Positions 1-13,079 of a stretch of 64,000 bases of DNA are shown here, piece by piece. Origin of the DNA: Limanda limanda (taxonomy: Eukaryota; Chordata; Actinopteri; Pleuronectiformes; Pleuronectidae); assembly GCF_963576545.1 (NCBI RefSeq), contig NC_083653.1, positions 16,847,139 to 16,911,138 of the forward strand, given 5' to 3'. A program made the position numbers and the translations under genes. Position 1 is the first letter of the stretch. Every line of letters begins with the position of its first letter. A model generated the notes under the pieces. It did no database searches, was not told the DNA's origin, and worked only from the letters and a program-made list of their open reading frames with translations.

Positions 1-2622
1 CGAGAATAAGACGGAAGAGGACTTTTGTGCCTCACAGCCCCATTCTTCTACACAACAATGAACCCACACTGATCCCATAAGGCAGTGTTTCCATCAGGCT
101 CCTGCAGCTTACACATGTTGAGTGTGTGTTTGTGTGTGTGGGCGTTGAGTGTGTGTATGTGTGTTCACTGCTTTGTCTTTCCTTCTCTCTAATTATTCTC
201 TCCCTCCAACACTGCCCTGTTAGATCTCCATTCTTTTTTTGTCCCCAAATTCCTTTTTCATCCGCGGTTCTCATCCTTCTCCAGTCGGTGTTCATCAGCA
301 CTGTGCATCTCGACAATCCTGTGTACTTTTGTGACAACCCACATTACTGCAGGGGCTTGTCTTTGTTTAGTGAGAGGGTTCCAATTCCCTTATATAACAC
401 CCGAATCCCTGTACTCTTTGATTTTGGATTACATGATCTTTTTGAGTGAGTTTGAATCTTTGAATTAAAGAATTACTGGACCGAGCCGGGCAGAAATTGT
501 GCATCACACTTTTCCCGGAGCTGGCCGAGGTTCAGGCGTTGTATCAGATGAATGACCATTAGCCTAACTACTCTGCTTGTGCCTCGGGGAAAATGTGTTT
601 TGTGTGCGTGTTCCAGCCTCTGCGGTGGATACAAGAGGGTTGGTCATAAGCAGAATGGGCTTGTGTTCATTTTCTGACTCACAGATGCTCTCAGAAATAC
701 AAAGACCTCCATCCAAGCGCACACTGGTACGATTCCCACAACCTGAAACTGGAGCCCTGAAATATCTGCCAATCTTTGTTTTGAAATACAGACAAAACAA
801 TTCCTCGGGAGCGAGATAAATCCCCACGCGTCCCCGGGGCCAAACATGATTAGCCCTATCTAAGACACAATCTGTGTCCCTCTCAGAACTCAGACTAAGC
901 TGAGAGTAGAAGCCGCGAGTCTAATTCATTCTTTCAACGCCATAAATTTCAGAGCGACCTGATAAATGATGAATTTACTCCCTGGCTTTGTCTGACGTCT
1001 GAGGGAGAATAGAAGTAGGATAGAGGGAAAGTACAGAGGGACACGGGTGAATAGAAAAGAAATGCAGCCACCCAGGGAATACAGAATCATTTAATGGAGT
1101 AGATGACTGGAATACGTTGACAAAAGGGAGAAAGAGCTGACATATAGACCGACAGATGGGTAGGAAAGCAGAGGAAGGGATAGAAGAGAATGGGGAAGTA
1201 CATAAATCATACCAGAATTGGGATTGTAGCTGAAGAAGTTTGATTTAACCAAGAAGGGTTGAGAGCTGATTGCACTGGAGGGAGACAAGAGAAAAAGAGA
1301 ATAGCCTGGAGCAGATGAAGTAGCGGAGCAGCTAGATGGATGGTGGGCTTCAGAGAAAGGAAGAAGAGACAGAATCCTGAGGAGATGGGAAGAAAAGCCT
1401 GAGAGAGACCGGGAGGAGGCGAGTCAGGGATGAAAGTCAGGTGTAGATTTGAGAGGAGGTGGGTGTTGCAGGATAACCAGAGGCTGCAACAGCTAGCTAT
1501 GTAGCTGGGCTGTGGAATGATGATTTTTTGGACAGGCCCTTGCTATACGAAATGTACTTATCATCCCCAAAATGGAGAGAATGCCAGGAGTGTGTCACAG
1601 TGGCCATTTTCACAGTTTTGATGCACTCTCAGCACCGGCCCTGTGATGGAGCCCCAGTGAGATAAGTCTGGCAAGTAAAGTGAATGAAACGAAGCGACCA
1701 ATCAGCAGATGACTGTGACCGTGCCAGTGTGTTGACTGAATGGGTGCCACCACCAAAGGGGACACATGTAGACGTTGTTTTGGATGGGGGAGAAAAATGG
1801 AGGCGGAATGCATTTGGGCTTAAAGAACGCAAATTATATAAAAACACAAAGAATTGTCAAAGAGTAGCTGCATCAGGCAAAAACACACATTTGTCTTTTT
1901 TGTGTTAAATCAAGTTTGCCGTAAACCACTTGACTTTAACCGATGCAAAAAGTGCAATATATATGTAAAATTGTAGAATAAGAAAAGAGTTCAGCAAAGA
2001 TTTTTACATTCGATAAAGTTTGTCAAGAAATAAAAACACTCAGCCAGTTTTATCAGGACATGCGTCAGTGAGGTTTTATCAGATTTGTCTGACACTCATT
2101 CTCATTAAAATATTGCTGAATTCTGATTGTTGGACAAAGATACACGACGAGTGAAAAGATTGCAGGCAAAAATGGAAATTTCCATCAAATGCCTTGAAGT
2201 GGCCACTTAAACATCCAGAAAAACTGTGCAACTTGTGTAGTGACCTCATGCTGACCTTATAGTCTTTATCTAAAAACTACAATTAAAACCCTTCTTCATT
2301 TATTTATGGGTCTTTATGTGAATGATTTCAAATAAACGTCCTATGTGAATGTAACTGCAGCAGCTGTGGCTAACAAGAGATTGTGGTGTAATGTTTTATT
2401 TGTTAAGATGTCATCGATCAGCAGAACAAAGGACTTACAATGAGTCGATGAGTTTGCCTGGAGGGCGAATCTTTAGTCTGTAATCTGTGTTCCCTGGTCA
2501 GATGGGAACAAGATAATCCTAGAAGATACAACTAAATTATAATTTTTTTAAATCATCATAACATAATAAATGTATACTGATACATAATTCCTCAGTATAA
2601 AATAAGCCACCATGAGCTACTG
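1..2622 (+). other. nrxn3 intron upstream of the SS4 exon (5' part)
   Basis: No coding exon could be placed here. The open frames are short, lack neurexin similarity and have no paired splice sites. A short imperfect GT tract lies near 121-165. The exon that normally precedes the splice-site-4 cassette, encoding the first half of LNS6, was looked for and not found, so this intron starts before the window. Confidence 0.6.
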
Positions 2623-2630
2623 GTCACAAG

Positions 2631-3019
2631 CATAGATTCTATATAAATGATGGATGACATGACTGCTCCCCAAAAGTGAATCCAAAACATTTTGGTTGCC
2701 GCCTGGTTGTTGGCTGCCGTATGGATCATACATCATGCATTTCCATGTTAGTGGATGGAGGATTAAACTTAAAGGGGCCAAGTACATGTCAAATCAATTG
2801 GATGCTATAGAAACGGGATGAAACGTCTTGATTGACAGCTGACACTGGCTCATAATTGGTTGAGTGTGTGTATCAGCGGGACCTTGCCAAGGCGGCTCCT
2901 TAGCAGACTCTGGCTCCAAAAGCGAAAGACGGCAGCTTTCATATCCGGGCTGTTTTGGCTTCATTTCTGGATATTTGGAGTTGTGCAGACGCTTCATCCA
3001 TTTTTGTAAACAGTCTATG
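2631..3019. mobile_element. hAT-like non-autonomous element (MITE) with 8-bp TSD
   Basis: A 389-bp element starts with CATAGATT and ends with AGTCTATG. Its ends are imperfect inverted repeats: both read CATAGA, then an A/T-rich stretch, then ATGGATGA on opposite strands. It is flanked on both sides by the 8-bp direct repeat gtcacaag (2623-2630 and 3020-3027). An 8-bp target duplication is typical of the hAT superfamily. There is no transposase, so it would have moved in trans. Family assignment rests only on duplication length. The 'tcatccattttt...cagtctatg' end is common in fish genomes as I remember them. Confidence 0.75.
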
Positions 3020-3846
3020 GTCACAAGGGAGCAAGTAAGTCTGTGGCTGCCAAATCCTTGAGTGTATTGGAATGAGCAATGGTTTGTTTTAGTGTTAGAG
3101 AAGCAAATATTGTTTCGAAATCCATTAAATTGCTATAAGGGAATTAAAATAGCATTTCATGGACGTTTGTCACAGCCTTTCTTGTGAGGTTGATTAATAT
3201 TTTCTTTCGGCAAATTATTAAAAAAAAGAGAGATGAGATTGTCTGTGATTAATGAGAATAGGCAGACGTTGGTAGAAACAAGCTGCACTAGTAAAAACAA
3301 GGTTGAACACTGTGTGCGGTATAAAAACTGAAATACGAGTTTTAGTTCCAGTAACACGGGCTCTGTGACAGTGACAAAACAGCAAACCCATAATGGCACT
3401 AAATTACCCTTTCCTCATTCCTCCAGTAAACTGAACGGTTGATGAAAAAATCTTTGAGAAAACGTCTGTCCACTCTGCTTTAGAAAAAAAACCTTGAAGG
3501 CAGAGGGAGTTTATAATAAACAGTAGTGCTTTCATTGGCGAGGTCATCCATTCCTAAGTCACCTTTGGAAATGTAATATCAAATTGACAAACTAGAGAGA
3601 TTTTTCTCATTAGTTGAACAATTAGCTTGTGGTGTATTCATTACAGGGGGGACTGTCACCTCGTTAATCACCCGGAACAATGTAAGACCAATACCTGAGA
3701 CCACAACGTTAGCAAGGCCCAGCAAGACTACACTTCCTTCTCTCAGCGTCAGATGTGACTTCACTAAATAACGACATGAGGCTAAAGTTGGGACATTTAA
3801 GAATTATAGTATATTTGCACATACAGGAAATTGCGTGTGGTTTGGT

Positions 3847-4410
3847 TCACTGTACATAAAACAACAATCGGACATAAAACAACAATATATACAGTACATG
3901 ACGTCTTGTCGTCATCAGTGGACTGCGTCTACCTATACTTGACACTGATTGGTTCAGAGACAAACATGCTTTGAAGGTCGGCGTGTCGTCAACTCGGCTA
4001 TTGTATTTGCTAGCTTTTGTGAACAAAGGGTATTTTACATAAATATAAAAAAATATAAAATAGCGGTTCAACGTCCTTGTCATTCAGTTCAAACATTACA
4101 ATATATTGTCAGAGGCGAAGCCTACAAGCATCGTGCAAACCTGAACAATACCTGGAGATACAAGTAAGGCTCTTGCTTCCTTTTCTTCTTCTATTGTTAT
4201 AGTTGCTTCCTGCAATTGATCTGAAAGTGAAAACTGTCCAAAGAAGCGTTTTCATACTGCAAACTAGTTTAATCAGGACCAAGACCACATCTTTCGGTCG
4301 GACTAAATCTTGGTTTGTTGGCCCTCACAGTGGTCTGAGGCACCTCTGACACCTGTTCTATTGGTTTGAATTAAACTGAGTTCAAAGGTCCACATGAAAC
4401 AAGGTCGGTG
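3847..4410. repeat. Dispersed repeat, copy 1 (DNA-transposon-like)
   Basis: Blocks at about 3915-3995 and 4170-4270 match blocks at 13080-13160 and 13370-13475 in the same order and orientation. Shared words include 'acactgattggtt', 'gttgtcaactc' and 'actgcaaac'. Both copies are diverged and interrupted. The family is not identified; the arrangement suits an old non-autonomous DNA transposon. The small frames inside are not believed to be genes. Confidence 0.5.
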
Positions 4411-6153
4411 TGAGAGCCCCCCGAGTTGAGATGCCCGCGGTGACCTTTTACCGATGCTGCTTGATCTCCCTCCCCTCTTATCCCCGCCCCAGTCCTTGAC
4501 CCACTCTTGCCAAGCTTCTAACCTTTCTGTCTGTACTCTGGTTTCACATAGAACCATCACGCCTCCCTCTGTGGCCCTTGTCCAGAGCAGAGTGTATTTG
4601 GCTTCCACCTGAAACCTGCTTGAGATCAAAGAAATGGGGAGGGGAGTCCTGCTAGTTGCTGATTAACCCGCTGGCACGCTGCAGACACGGCCCTTCAGCT
4701 CCTTGAGCTCCCTCGCAGCTTCAGCCACGCTCCTTCTCAGCTGGCTGTAAGCTGAGCACTTGGCTGGTTTCTCCCTAAATACAACGAGGTATAAAGGGAC
4801 GACGGGAAGATGGAATTCAGAGAGGCGGAGGAAATTGAGACAAGCTCATGATTTGTCTTATTACATTGGAGCATAATTGGCTGAATGAATGGTTTCATAA
4901 AAAGTGCGTTGCGCTCACTCTTAATATAGAGTTGTAATGAGCAGGTGAAAACTGTGCAGTTCGAAATTCAGCCAAACAACTGAGCAGTGGTAGCAGGCGT
5001 GAATTTGATTCTTCTGGGTGGAGCATTGAGCTATCGCTATCAAAGCACAGACACCTTTCCAGGGGGCCGTTTCTCACAGTCACGAAGCCTTGCCCTTTCA
5101 GTTGTGTTATAAATGTTGACATACCGGTGCATTCCTCTTTCCTTCCAAATGTCTCCCCACCAGGGTACCGAGTGACATCAGGGTGTCATTCATAATTCTA
5201 TACAGGCTTCACACCCTTTTGTCGCACCTCAGTGTTTTCAAAGCACAGCTGCACGTCTCAATTCTCAGCTCTCACAGACGTACGGTGGCGTTCAGAGGGA
5301 ATGCCCCTGTGATTGTCATCCTGGTACGTATGCAACGGAAAATTTCTATCGTGCTAGAAATTATACACACACAACCTTCCCTGTAAAAAGCTGCACTATT
5401 ATCTTTAATTCCCATATACCTGGAACGGGTTAGCCGTGGTCTCGGAAGAAGGGAAAGTGTCAGCTGGGGCTCAGCTCTTTCTTTTACCCGACAAGCCTCC
5501 CACCACGTCAGTAATTATCTCATTTGTATGCATTGTCTTCTTCAAATCGGTGTCACTATGGGACTCCTCTCCCAGTAGGTCAGTACTTCAAATTACCACT
5601 TCCTCCTTTCACATTGCCGCCCTTTCCCCGCAAACTGGCTGCACGGCCGCCTTTCATCCAAACGAGCCACTAAACCAAATCATCCCTTGGCCCTTGAAAT
5701 GTAAAAGCGGGTGGTGTCCAGTGGGAAGAATTAGTGCACATAAATTACCTCCAATGTGCTTCAGAGAAGAGCACTTAATACATTTTTAACCACTTGATGT
5801 CTTTACAATGAAATATGAGCAGTTATATGTGTAGACTCTGATGTATTTCCTGTGTTTTTTCCTATTGTTCCAGGTTACTTAATGCAATGTTTTATTTCCT
5901 TGACTGCTATGGATATGTGCTGTGCTTTTAATCAAGAGATATTCTGTTACATAATGGTGTGGAGTGTGCTTGATAAATGTGAATTTTAAACAATTTAAAC
6001 TAAAGCAACAAAAAAAAAAAAAATCATCATAAAGCTTCTATAAATATTTCTAAACAAAGATAAAACTCATTATAAACCGACTGTATAAATGTGTGATGTC
6101 TGTTGCCATTGCCAACTGTTTCAAGCTGTTTGTTAAATTCTCAAACTTTAAAG
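4411..6153 (+). other. nrxn3 intron immediately upstream of the SS4 exon
   Basis: No coding sequence was found. The last 200 bases become A/T-rich, with many TTAA and TAAA words at about 5985-6070, and lead into the acceptor of the splice-site-4 exon. This is candidate splicing-control sequence. Confidence 0.55.
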
Positions 6154-6243
6154 GCAACAGCGACATTGAGCGCTATCAAATGGCAAATAAGAAAATCCCG
6201 TTCAAATATACCCGGCCAGTAGAAGATTGGCTTCAGGAGAAAG
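6154..6243 (+). CDS. nrxn3: Neurexin-3 splice-site-4 (SS4) cassette exon
   Basis: This 90-nt exon is bounded by an AG acceptor (6152-6153) and a GT donor (6244-6245). It is entered after one base of a codon and left after one base, so inclusion or skipping keeps frame with the exon at 7992. With the upstream G it encodes 30 residues, beginning [14 protein letters not shown] and ending EDWLQEKG. From memory this matches the 30-residue SS4 insert of vertebrate neurexins, closest to neurexin-3. In the family, this loop inside the last LNS domain switches partner choice: inclusion weakens binding of some neuroligins, LRRTMs and latrophilins and favours cerebellin-GluD complexes at the synapse. 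The exon is intact and should be regulated as a neuronal cassette. Confidence 0.95.
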
Positions 6244-7991
6244 GTAAATCTTTATCGCTCTTCTAGAATGTTTTTTCTTTTTCAACTTCTGTCATCTCAT
6301 CGGCTTGTTCCCTTTTCAACCTCTGAGAATGAATAACCATCCCTTAAACCATTTTAAAAAACAAGTAAAAGAGTAAACCGCTTTTTTGTTACTTTGTGTA
6401 CTTTTCCTTTGTTTTCTTTCTACTTCTTCCCCCCTTTTTGTCATCGTCATGGTTTTTTAATTTTCGTTGACTCATTGTGTCCAGTTAAAGGGACTTGGAA
6501 GATATTTTAATACAGCGCAGCAACGCGGTTCTTTACGTATCAAGAGCTGCTAATCTCTCGTGCAAAATTGTCGAGGAGAAATCATTATCTATCCTGCAAC
6601 AGTAGGCCAAATGTTTTGAGAGGAGAATTAGCTCCCTGGCTCAAATCCTCTGCAATGTTTGAGAACAAACTAATCAACGGGCATATCCCTTAGAAAACTT
6701 TCCAAACAGCAGGTACTTTTCCCTGCTGTAATTTATCTGACTGCAGTTATACACATCACACTCTATAAAAGCCCCTTTTGTTGGCTTGGTGGAGAGCTAA
6801 TTGGAGCCTTTTTCTCGGCGAGGCGTCACAGTGGCGCCCTGAGAGAGTTGTGCGTTTCCGTCACTGAGACTATCGAGTCAGCGCCTCGTTTTTATGTTCA
6901 AAACATTTGCGGGGTTTTAAAAGTCTGCTCTCCCTCTTCTTGTCGTTTTTTTCAGTTTCGGATTCAATTTTTCTTATTCAACATAATACCATTATAAACT
7001 GCATTTAAAGTCCGCCGCACATAAACATCTTAACCTGATTATAAAGTCCCTTTAACAAACGTTTAAACACAGACAGGTCTGAGGAATCCCATTACTGTTG
7101 CATGGATGACTCCACACATGCTATTTCATTTTTCGCTTCTGTGATATGAACGTCCTGTCCCTGTCATTCCATGCCCGATGTATTTTGTATTATAATTGTG
7201 CGGAGGCCGCCGATGTAGCAGGCTACATGTCTGTAAATTATACAAAGAGATTTTTAATTATGATTCCTGTATTGTGAACGTTTGCCGTATTTTTTAGTTT
7301 TTAATTAATGCATGAGCAGTGTGTTCTGACAGCGATATTTAGGCTTCTCCTAATGAAATTCATCGCGGCAGGTAGTGAGTGTGTATTGCTCATACTTTAT
7401 CATAATATGCCAAAGCCTGGATATGTATTTATTAATCATTTTACCGCATGAGTCCACTGCTTTGTCCACAGAATATTAGAAGTTCCTGCGCAACGTGTTC
7501 CAGCTCATTTTTCAAATCTTTTTTTCCCACCTGCATGTGTTCGCTCCCCTCTGATAATGCTGCTGTTGTTTCAAGCATTAGTAGTCTCTGTCAGTGCTGC
7601 TTTTTCTCGTATATCAAGAGAAAAAGCCTTCCTGCCCGAAGATAACAGTGCATATACAGTAGCTGCAGTCGTTTAAAAAGAACAGAGAGGTTTTGGTTGG
7701 TGGGAAGTGATAGCTACTTTTATCTAAAAACATGTCGAGTCACCATTACAGTTCTCATCATTTTATCTCCATCCACACTCTTTTAATCGAGCAGTGAAGC
7801 AGGACAGTATGAGAGTTAACATACATGTTTAATGTCTCACTACTGCATTCATTTTTCAAACTGTAGTCCCTTGTAAAAGTGGTACAAGTTACATAGTGGT
7901 GCTTTATATAGCAGCTCCATCTGTCACATCACATCATCCCTTCATCCGTCCTCATACACCCGTTAATGCTCTCTCTCCCCACCCGCATCAG
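6244..7991 (+). other. nrxn3 intron downstream of SS4
   Basis: A 1.75-kb intron between the SS4 cassette and the next constitutive exon. The first 140 bases are pyrimidine-rich and then contain a cluster of TTAAA, TTTTAAAAA and TAAA words (6344-6377), discussed as possible STAR-protein binding sites. No open frame here has paired splice sites. Confidence 0.7.
6344..6377 (+). promoter_or_regulatory. Candidate STAR-protein (SAM68/SLM) element cluster
   Basis: About 100-135 bases after the SS4 donor, TTAAA, TTTTAAAA, GTAAA and GTAAA occur within 34 bases. UAAA/UUAA motifs in pairs are the known recognition sequence of SAM68, SLM1 and SLM2, which control neurexin SS4 skipping in mammals. A/T-rich fish introns have such words by chance, so function is inferred from position and density only. 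Confidence 0.4.
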
Positions 7992-8302
7992 GCCGGCAGC
8001 TGACAATCTTCAACACCCAGGCCACTATCTCCATCGGTGGAAACGACCGCAAGCGGCCCTACCAGGGCCAGCTCTCTGGCCTCTACTACAATGGCCTTAA
8101 GGTCCTCAACATGGCTGCAGAGGGCCACGCCAACATCAAGGTGAACGGCAGTGTGCGGCTGGTGGGCGACGTGCCGACTAGCCGGGGCGCGGCACGCACC
8201 ACCACCTCTGTGCCGCCGGAGATGTCCACCACCTTCATCGAGACCACCACTACCCTGTCCACCACGACCACCAGGAAACAGCGTTCGCCACCGACCATTC
8301 AG
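7992..8302 (+). CDS. nrxn3: Neurexin-3 exon: end of LNS6 domain and Thr-rich stalk
   Basis: Exon of 311 nt with acceptor AG at 7990-7991 and donor GTACAG from 8303. Its first two bases complete a Gly codon, then 103 codons follow (phase 0 at the end). Residues 1-62 finish the sixth laminin/neurexin/sex-hormone-binding-globulin (LNS) beta-sandwich, including [28 protein letters not shown] and [13 protein letters not shown]. The rest is a Ser/Thr/Pro-rich stalk ([20 protein letters not shown], then [10 protein letters not shown]) typical of the O-glycosylated neurexin juxtamembrane region. The domain binds postsynaptic partners in the cleft and is shared by alpha and beta neurexins. The phase fits both SS4 inclusion and skipping. 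This exon and the terminal exon identify the gene as a neurexin; the downstream stalk points to neurexin-3 rather than 1 or 2. Confidence 0.96.
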
Positions 8303-11300
8303 GTACAGCAGCAATTGACGTGATGGGATACAAAGGAAGCTGTGTGTATGAGTGTGTATGATATGAAATTGCAGTGAGTGTGTTTGTTGGGTGAGTTGCT
8401 ATGTGATACAAATCTAAGACTGAAGTTGAACAGTTGAATCGTTTGAAGAGGTCAAAACAAGTATTGGAACACTCAAAAAACGATCAGACAGGGAAGAATC
8501 TATATATCATATCGTTATTAATCAGCTCTTTTATTAATAATATTTATTACATTAAAATATTTTTTACATTTTCTTAAAAGATTTGTGAAACATTTTGATA
8601 AATACACCTAACACCATTTTTTTGCCAAAACAGACATTTATAAATTTGTATATTCGATTATTTGTTTGCCTGTCACACCTGATCTTATTTATTTGCTCTT
8701 CATTATTATGCAAATTTTGGACAGAGGTGTCAAATATTCTAAACACATAGAAGCAGATACACAAAAGCGTTGTTTTTAACAGCATCCATGTTTTTTTCCA
8801 AAGTCGTTATGATTTCACAACTCGGGTAAAGGGATCTTTCTAGGAACAAGTAATTGCCCAGTCAAATCCACTGTTTACCAGAGTGTGTGGCATTCAGGCG
8901 TTTTTTCCTTCGCAGGAGATTTGGATACTCTTGCTGCATACTTGGAGATGTGTGAAGCACGACTATCTGGGCTCTAAATGTTCTGTTTCCTTGATTCAAA
9001 TTTAAAGTGAAACGTCCAAAGGAAACCTAAGGCAGTTTGTTATGTGTTTTGGGGAATTGAGTGTGGGCGGATTGTAGCCGCGCTGTTTTTTCCACTACTA
9101 ACTCACTCAAGGTCAGGATACTGTATTTCTCATTCTATTGAGGATTGAAGTGCTGCTGTTCATTGAGGTATACAAAGCCGACCTTGCTGCTTCCCTCTCT
9201 CTCTCTCTTGCTCTCTCTCTTGCCTTCTCTCTGTTTGTCCGTCTCTCTGTTTCTGTCTCTGTCCGTCTCGATCTGTCACTCACCCAATCTGGCCTAACAG
9301 AGGCCTTTCTCTAATATGTCCCGAGTCCAAGCCAATGAATGTCACTGCCGTGCCAAGAAAGTAATCACACCGAGCAGTCCTTTGACACCCAGAGGACAAA
9401 TTGAACCATTGGTTGTTCATATTAAAGCCGTAACTCTCCCTCAGGGGTGAGCCTGGGTTGGGGAGAGGTTGGTCGGTGGACGACAAAGGGGGAACCACTC
9501 AAATCAGCCTTTTCACCCCAACAACAGATTGCCTGGCGTGCAGTGATGATGGCCCCTCATGTCAGTGCTGACACTTAAATGTCTCTATACTGAAGGAGCA
9601 GGTGTGGGGAGGCCAGAGTCGAAGCTGTTAGAAAGCCACTAAAGACCTGGTGTCAAGCCTTCATATGTTGAGTTGGACGGTCTGGAGCCAAAGTAAAGCG
9701 GTTGATGTCCACTCGGTCCTTTTCTAAGAGATGAGTTATCTGGAGTAATGATGACTGAGCTGTGATACGTTGCACCGCCGTCTCCGCCACCATCAACAAG
9801 GTCACAATAGATAAGAAAAAACATGGCATCTCTGGGAAAATGGCATTTAGTGTCATAGGCTATTAATATCAAAGGAAGTCAATAAAGTTCTGTGTGTACG
9901 GCGAAAAAGAGCTTTTATATGAAGCGCTCTCCTTTTTCCAAGGTGAAATGATGAAGTGATACCTCTTTTGTCAATACCCAGGATGCAGCTGTTAGATGCA
10001 GGATGCTGCACTTTCAATACAAATGTAGGCTGTTTGTTTTTCTTGCCCTTCCTTTAACTTTCAACTTTTCACTTTACCGTGTTGTGCTCCTTCTGAGAGC
10101 GCGCCTTGTTCATTCTTCTTCCACAGGCTCCCATGGCAGCGGCTGCCTTGATTCACACCGCGGTGTCACAGAATTTCATTTGCCAAGGCCTTTAATTTTA
10201 CAGTTCCCTGGTTGGCTGTCAAACGCTGTGGTGTGAGAGGTAAGGAGAGGGCCCGGGCCGGTTTGGCAGATTTCTCCAGCCCTCCGGGTAGGGGAGTAAA
10301 GGGAGCCGAGCTATCATTAGTGATGTATTGCAGGGCTGAAAGCGAGCTATAGGCATCTGACACGGTGCTAGGTTTAAACGCGCGTGCAGCTCTGTGAGCG
10401 ACAGGTTGTGCGGATGTGTGGACCAAAACTGTGTCTGTTTTGGTATCTTCTCACACATCTATTTTTGTTCCACTTTAGCAACACGAGCGCTTTCCTTTTT
10501 TTGAGGTAGGAAGTGGTGAATCCCTCAACCTCTCAGGATCAACCGAGAGGGAGAGGCAGGGGCTGGGAGGTGGAGAGAACCAATCTCACGCTTAATTAAT
10601 GATAGCTCCACAGGGACGAGCCAACACGATAGACACGTTTCGTTTTCTTTCACTCTCCCCTTTCGCTCTCCGTCACCGTGTTACTTAGCTCGTCTGTGGG
10701 TCACGCAGTCAGCCGAGGGAATCGAGATTAGCCTTGTCAAGAAAAAAGGGGCTTGCAATGTTTTCAAGATTCGATTTCAGCTCAAATCGCAGACTAATTA
10801 GTGATGTTTCTGTATATTTTTGGTGATTATATTGGAGATATGTTGGGTTTTAAAGATTGTTTTTACATTTCAAATGTTAAAAGCTTGTGAGATTTGATTT
10901 AATTTAAACACATGAAACACAAATATCTGTATCTAACTTTATACATACCAGTTAAATACAAGTAGAAATTAGACAAGTGTTAATTTTTTGAGTATATTTT
11001 TGGGTATATTTTGTATTCTCAAAGCAATGTATTATTTTTGCATTACAAAGTAATATATCTGGATAGTAATTTTTTAGAAAGTTCCTTAACCAGTTGTTGA
11101 TGAGCTTTTAGATTATTTATGGATTTTTTTTAAACACAGGTTAATTGGGTTTATGTATTTATATAAAACAGGTTCAGGTACACGTATGGACATAATTGAG
11201 CTACATCCGCATAGTGTTGATTAGTAGATTAGCAGAATTTGAGTTTAAAGTATTAAACTGTTAATATCTGATAACTAGATGTGTTTTTAAACCTTCTTTG

Positions 11301-13079
11301 TTTCGTCGTGAATATTTAATTGTATTCTTCGGCCAAGTTTTCAGGTGCTTTAGATTATTTATCTTAAAAAAATTCCGCTTACAGAGAAACGTCACAACAA
11401 TGAAAACTAATTACAATGGTCGTCTTTATCAGCTCAGCCCGAATCAGTGGCATGTGTCGGTGTTTACTCAGGAAGGATTGAGAGCTTTTCACTCACCGAA
11501 GCTTCATCAGCCACACAGAGCTTTTTGTCATCTGCTTTTTCCATTAAATGAAGTCTGCTGCTGTCTGAGAGTCCTGGAGATTTTCAAACCCACTGTGACA
11601 GCAGCTGTAATGAGTTGGCTCATCATATCCTTTATGAATATTATAAATGGTCAGAGACCTGGTGTGAGACGTGTCAACAAGCCGCCTCCTTCTGAGCATC
11701 ACACCCACCGCAGAGTCGCCGCGTTTCATCCACTTAGCAGCAGGGACATTTCTTTGATCATGTGTCACAGAGGGGGGGTGACGAATGCTAAGTAACCACG
11801 TTAGTTGTAGCTGCCTGCCCTCAATCCTCACCCATGCACTGGATATAGCCACGATAATTAATGAATGCTGAAATGCCAATGTAGTGGCATAATAAAATCT
11901 CATGGGCCGATTAGTTTTCAGCTGAAGCCAATGCCCCCTGGCCCCACCTCTGGATCTGCCCCTGATTGTTTGAGAAACTTTCTTTATCATGAAAAATTGA
12001 AAAGTTCATTCAGAACAAAATTCCATCCCATCATCATAAATCCTGGATTAATTAGTTTGTGTTTGACCTAGTAGGGCAAATAAATACGCAAAACTGTAGT
12101 AATGCAACACTCAATATACAGTATATAAAGAAAACCAATGGAATAAATATTAAGCCCTAAACTTTACTTTTCAAGGCATTTAGTCTTCCTGCTTTGAAGC
12201 AACATAAATAATAACCATTCGGCATTGAGCTGCAGTTTTTAGTTAAGTGGTTTGTGTGGAAATTTAAACGGATAAATAATTATTATGGAAGTTATGCAAC
12301 ACACCATTAAAATTCTACTAGTAGTCTTGCAGCATGAAAGGCCAGTAAGGAGGATGAGAGATGAACTCCTATTAAGGGGGAACTCCATAGATTTTACACA
12401 TCAAACTCTACTTAAAAGTCCCATGGAGCACTGCTATGAAAAAAACGTTATATAAATCATTTTGTGGCTCCAGTAGGAGCTGAATATTGGATAAATTGCA
12501 TAAAATGATGTCACTTGAGTCTGTGTCTGTTGGGTCTGAATATTACAAGTCTACGATTTTAAAAAGAGAAAAGGAGGGGGTATTGAGCGGGAGAGAAAAG
12601 AGGTTTAACTTCAGACGGCTACGAGCACAACACACCTGAATCCTCCACAGAACCCCTCAGCTGTCAAGTTGCATTTTGGGTAATGCTGGTGTCAGCCTGT
12701 CATAACCTTGTCAAAAGCTGATTTGACAGGAGGAGGAAGAATGTGAGCGGTGTTGAGCGCCGCGGCATCAATGTTGACACTTAGCGTCCGTCGTGAATTT
12801 GTTAAAGTGGTGTTGTGCTCAATCAATGGAGAATAACAGCAGATTTATGTTTTTTTGTTTCAGCTCTCACACATGATTTATCTTCTGACTCCTTCAATCT
12901 CCGAACACCCCCACACTGTGTTGGAATCACAGATTTAAACAAGTCAATGTTTTTATATAGGGGCGTTTCCTGAAAGTCCAAACCAAGTATCATTTCTTTG
13001 TAAATATTTTTGTAAGATGTTGTTTCCCATTGCAGTTTAGGGAGCCTTTTAACATTCATACATGCTGTTGTCATCACTT

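Noticed and set aside
11298..11990. Overlapping frames of 165 and 148 residues on opposite strands
   Set aside because: No family features on either strand; overlap of both indicates chance open sequence.
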